Notes under the pieces: generated by a model
Seen by the model: the letters and a program-made list of their open reading frames with translations, nothing else
Told to the model about the DNA's origin: nothing
Databases searched by the model: none
Assembly (NCBI GenBank): GCA_009379925.1
Contig: WHSU01000041.1
Coordinates: 1-32,173 of the forward strand
Origin: Dehalococcoidia bacterium
GTDB lineage: Bacteria > Chloroflexota > Dehalococcoidia > UBA2979
DNA: 32,173 nt
Direction: 5' to 3'
Part shown: positions 31,148 through 32,173 of the stretch, piece after piece
Numbering within the stretch: position 1 is the stretch's first letter
Layout: each line of letters starts with the position of its first letter
Position numbers and translations under genes: made by a program

Positions 31148-31343
31148 CGAGGGGATCCGGGAGCGGCGTCGCTCGCTCGTAGAGCGTGAGCCGCACGGCA
31201 TGCGTCGGGTCGTCGGTGCGCACCGCCTGCACGGCGGTGGCGTGGAAGCCGGGGATCGGCGAGTACTCGAGCGGGATCACCGCCACGGCGTAGCGCCCCG
31301 AGCGCGTCTCGATGACGCGCCGGGTGGCCGGATGCAAGACCAT
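31128..31343 (-). CDS. Small protein of unknown function in the element operon
   Basis: A 71-residue protein (MVLHPATRRVIETRSGRYAV, EYSPIPGFHATAVQAVRTD) with beta-strand-like content and no known domain. The start ATG at 31343 is five bases after the Rad52-like stop. Its end overlaps the ArdC-like gene start by 20 bases. This packing on one strand is the main support for it being real. Confidence 0.55.
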   Translation of the reverse strand: MVLHPATRRVIETRSGRYAVAVIPLEYSPIPGFHATAVQAVRTDDPTHAVRLTLYERATPLPDPLDGPRAA

Positions 31344-31348
31344 GCGCC

Positions 31349-32032
31349 TCAGGCCGCCCGGTCGTGTCCATTGCGGCGGTCGAGTCCGCGCGCAAGGCGG
31401 GAGACCGCGTCCTGAAGGTGCGGCCCGTCGAGCTCGTCGAGCGAGAGGCCGTACTTCTCCGCGACCCAGTCGCGGGTGCGGGCCTCGTCGGAGCCCGCGC
31501 GCTCGGCGATCGCGATCACCTGACGCTGGAGTTCCTCGGTGTCCGCTCCCGACGCTACCGGCGGCAGCGAGCCGTCGATCCCGGCGGACAACTCATTGGC
31601 CAGCGCCGGGCCGAAGTGGCGCAGCGCCCGCTTGAGCCCGTCGGTGACGGCGGCCTTGCAGGCGGTCGCGTGGTCTTCAGGCGTCTGGTCGGTGACCGCC
31701 GCCGTGCCGACGTCGCTGTGCGGCGGGCAACCGTCGACCGTGACGCGCACCGTCGCGGTGTAGATACCCTGCAGCGGCGTGCTGTTGCGGCGGCCGGTCT
31801 GAGGGAGCGGCCGGTAGGCGACCTCGCCGACCACTTCGGCTCCCCAGCGGTCCTCGCCGAAGATCGCGTTGGCGAGCTGGATCGCTCGCCACCCTTCGAG
31901 GTACCTGAGCACCTCGCCGTCGTCGGTGCGCCGCTCCGAGACGTGCTCGGGCGCGAGCGGCTGCCGGAGTCGCCGCTTGGTCGCGGTGCTCAGGCGGCGC
32001 GGGCGCGGGGAGCCGGATCGCTCTGCTGCCAT
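31349..32032 (-). CDS. Rad52/Rad22-like single-strand annealing protein
   Basis: A 227-residue protein whose middle matches the Rad52/22 family: VLRYLEGWRAIQLANAIFGE, DRWGAEVV, a strand pair with YTATVRVTVDG, then SDVGTAAVTDQTPEDHATAC and KAAVTDGLKRALRHFGPALA. These rings anneal complementary single strands and are common in phages and integrative elements. The tail after residue 150 is charged, with a helical region ARTRDWVAEKYGLSLDELDG. ATG at 32032 has AAAGGAA about six bases upstream. It overlaps the end of the upstream primase-like gene by 43 bases. Confidence 0.82.
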   Translation of the reverse strand: MAAERSGSPRPRRLSTATKRRLRQPLAPEHVSERRTDDGEVLRYLEGWRAIQLANAIFGEDRWGAEVVGEVAYRPLPQTGRRNSTPLQGIYTATVRVTVDGCPPHSDVGTAAVTDQTPEDHATACKAAVTDGLKRALRHFGPALANELSAGIDGSLPPVASGADTEELQRQVIAIAERAGSDEARTRDWVAEKYGLSLDELDGPHLQDAVSRLARGLDRRNGHDRAA

Positions 32033-32173
32033 GACCGTTCCTTTCGTGTGCGTGCCTCGGCGAGCGCGCGCAGGAAGGCGTCACGCCCGCCCGGCACCTG
32101 GCCGAGTGCGTTGAGGTCGTGGACTCCCGGAGGGAGCACCACGGGCGCCGCTCGCTCACCGAGCGCGGAGGCG
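31990..32173 (-). CDS. C-terminal end of a toprim/primase-like protein (partial)
   Basis: Reading from the right edge, the minus strand gives VVLPPGVHDLNALGQVPGGR then DAFLRALAEARTRKERS, and ends RARAA at the TGA at 31990-31992. The 'LP.G.HDLN..G..PGGR..F' string is typical of the region after the toprim fold in primases and CHC2-finger proteins of plasmids and integrative elements. The rest lies outside the window, so the assignment is tentative. Its coding end overlaps the Rad52-like start by 43 bases in another frame. Confidence 0.55.
   Translation of the reverse strand, partial: ASALGERAAPVVLPPGVHDLNALGQVPGGRDAFLRALAEARTRKERSWQQSDPAPRARAA

Noticed and set aside
1..32173. CRISPR array
   Set aside because: No regularly spaced repeats found.
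1..32173. tRNA or rRNA genes
   Set aside because: No T-loop plus acceptor combination or rRNA-like stretch noticed in the intergenic regions.

Overview
The window is about 32 kb of GC-rich bacterial DNA with short intergenic gaps and many GTG starts. At least six genes appear to begin at or next to the transcription start: a TANNNT -10 box lies 6-7 nt before the start codon and no Shine-Dalgarno fits. That style, together with BTAD regulators, arylsulfotransferase, AraC/VOC and ArsR/SRPBCC pairs and a DprE1/DprE2 pathway, suggests a Chloroflexota (Thermomicrobia-like) or deep-branching Actinomycetota genome. The sequence alone does not decide between them.

Layout. 1-4.6 kb holds the N-terminal half of a UvrA-like ABC ATPase (cut by the left edge), an AraC-VOC-VOC operon, an ArsR-SRPBCC pair whose SRPBCC gene is frameshifted in an 8-G run, and another SRPBCC gene. 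4.6-5.1 kb holds what may be a decayed type III polyketide synthase fragment. 5.1-12.9 kb is an envelope-glycan block: a GT-C-like membrane glycosyltransferase, a membrane protein ending in a PI-PLC-like domain, a UbiA-type decaprenyl-phosphate phosphoribosyltransferase, GtrA, DprE1 and DprE2. Together the last four could make and move polyprenyl-phosphoryl-arabinose, and the GT-C protein is a candidate user of it.

12.9-20.6 kb holds stress and accessory genes: DUF1801, a small membrane protein with a 4-OT-type tautomerase, an alpha/beta-hydrolase-LuxR fusion, a small secreted protein followed by a strong hairpin, a lipoprotein arylsulfotransferase, and a second ArsR-SRPBCC-VOC-rhodanese operon. 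20.8-23.7 kb is a chromate-transport module (ChrA, a dual-specificity phosphatase and an unknown protein) divergent from a PadR regulator with a palindromic operator at its start. 24.1-26.8 kb holds a frameshifted BTAD (SARP-like) regulator, a DUF4242 protein preceded by an 11-bp tandem repeat that looks like a SARP-type operator, and an EthD-like protein.

27.3 kb to the right edge looks like one end of an integrated mobile element. A 76-aa protein, a tyrosine recombinase with a zinc-finger-like tail (frameshifted once) and a TnpC/DUF6262-like coiled-coil protein are read rightwards. They meet a leftward operon of a toprim/primase-like protein (partial), a Rad52-like annealing protein, a 71-aa unknown, an ArdC-like antirestriction protein truncated inside its metallopeptidase motif, and a small sigma-like regulator coupled to it. 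Several genes in the window carry single-base frameshifts. Either these are young pseudogenes or the assembly has base-count errors, and raw reads would decide.
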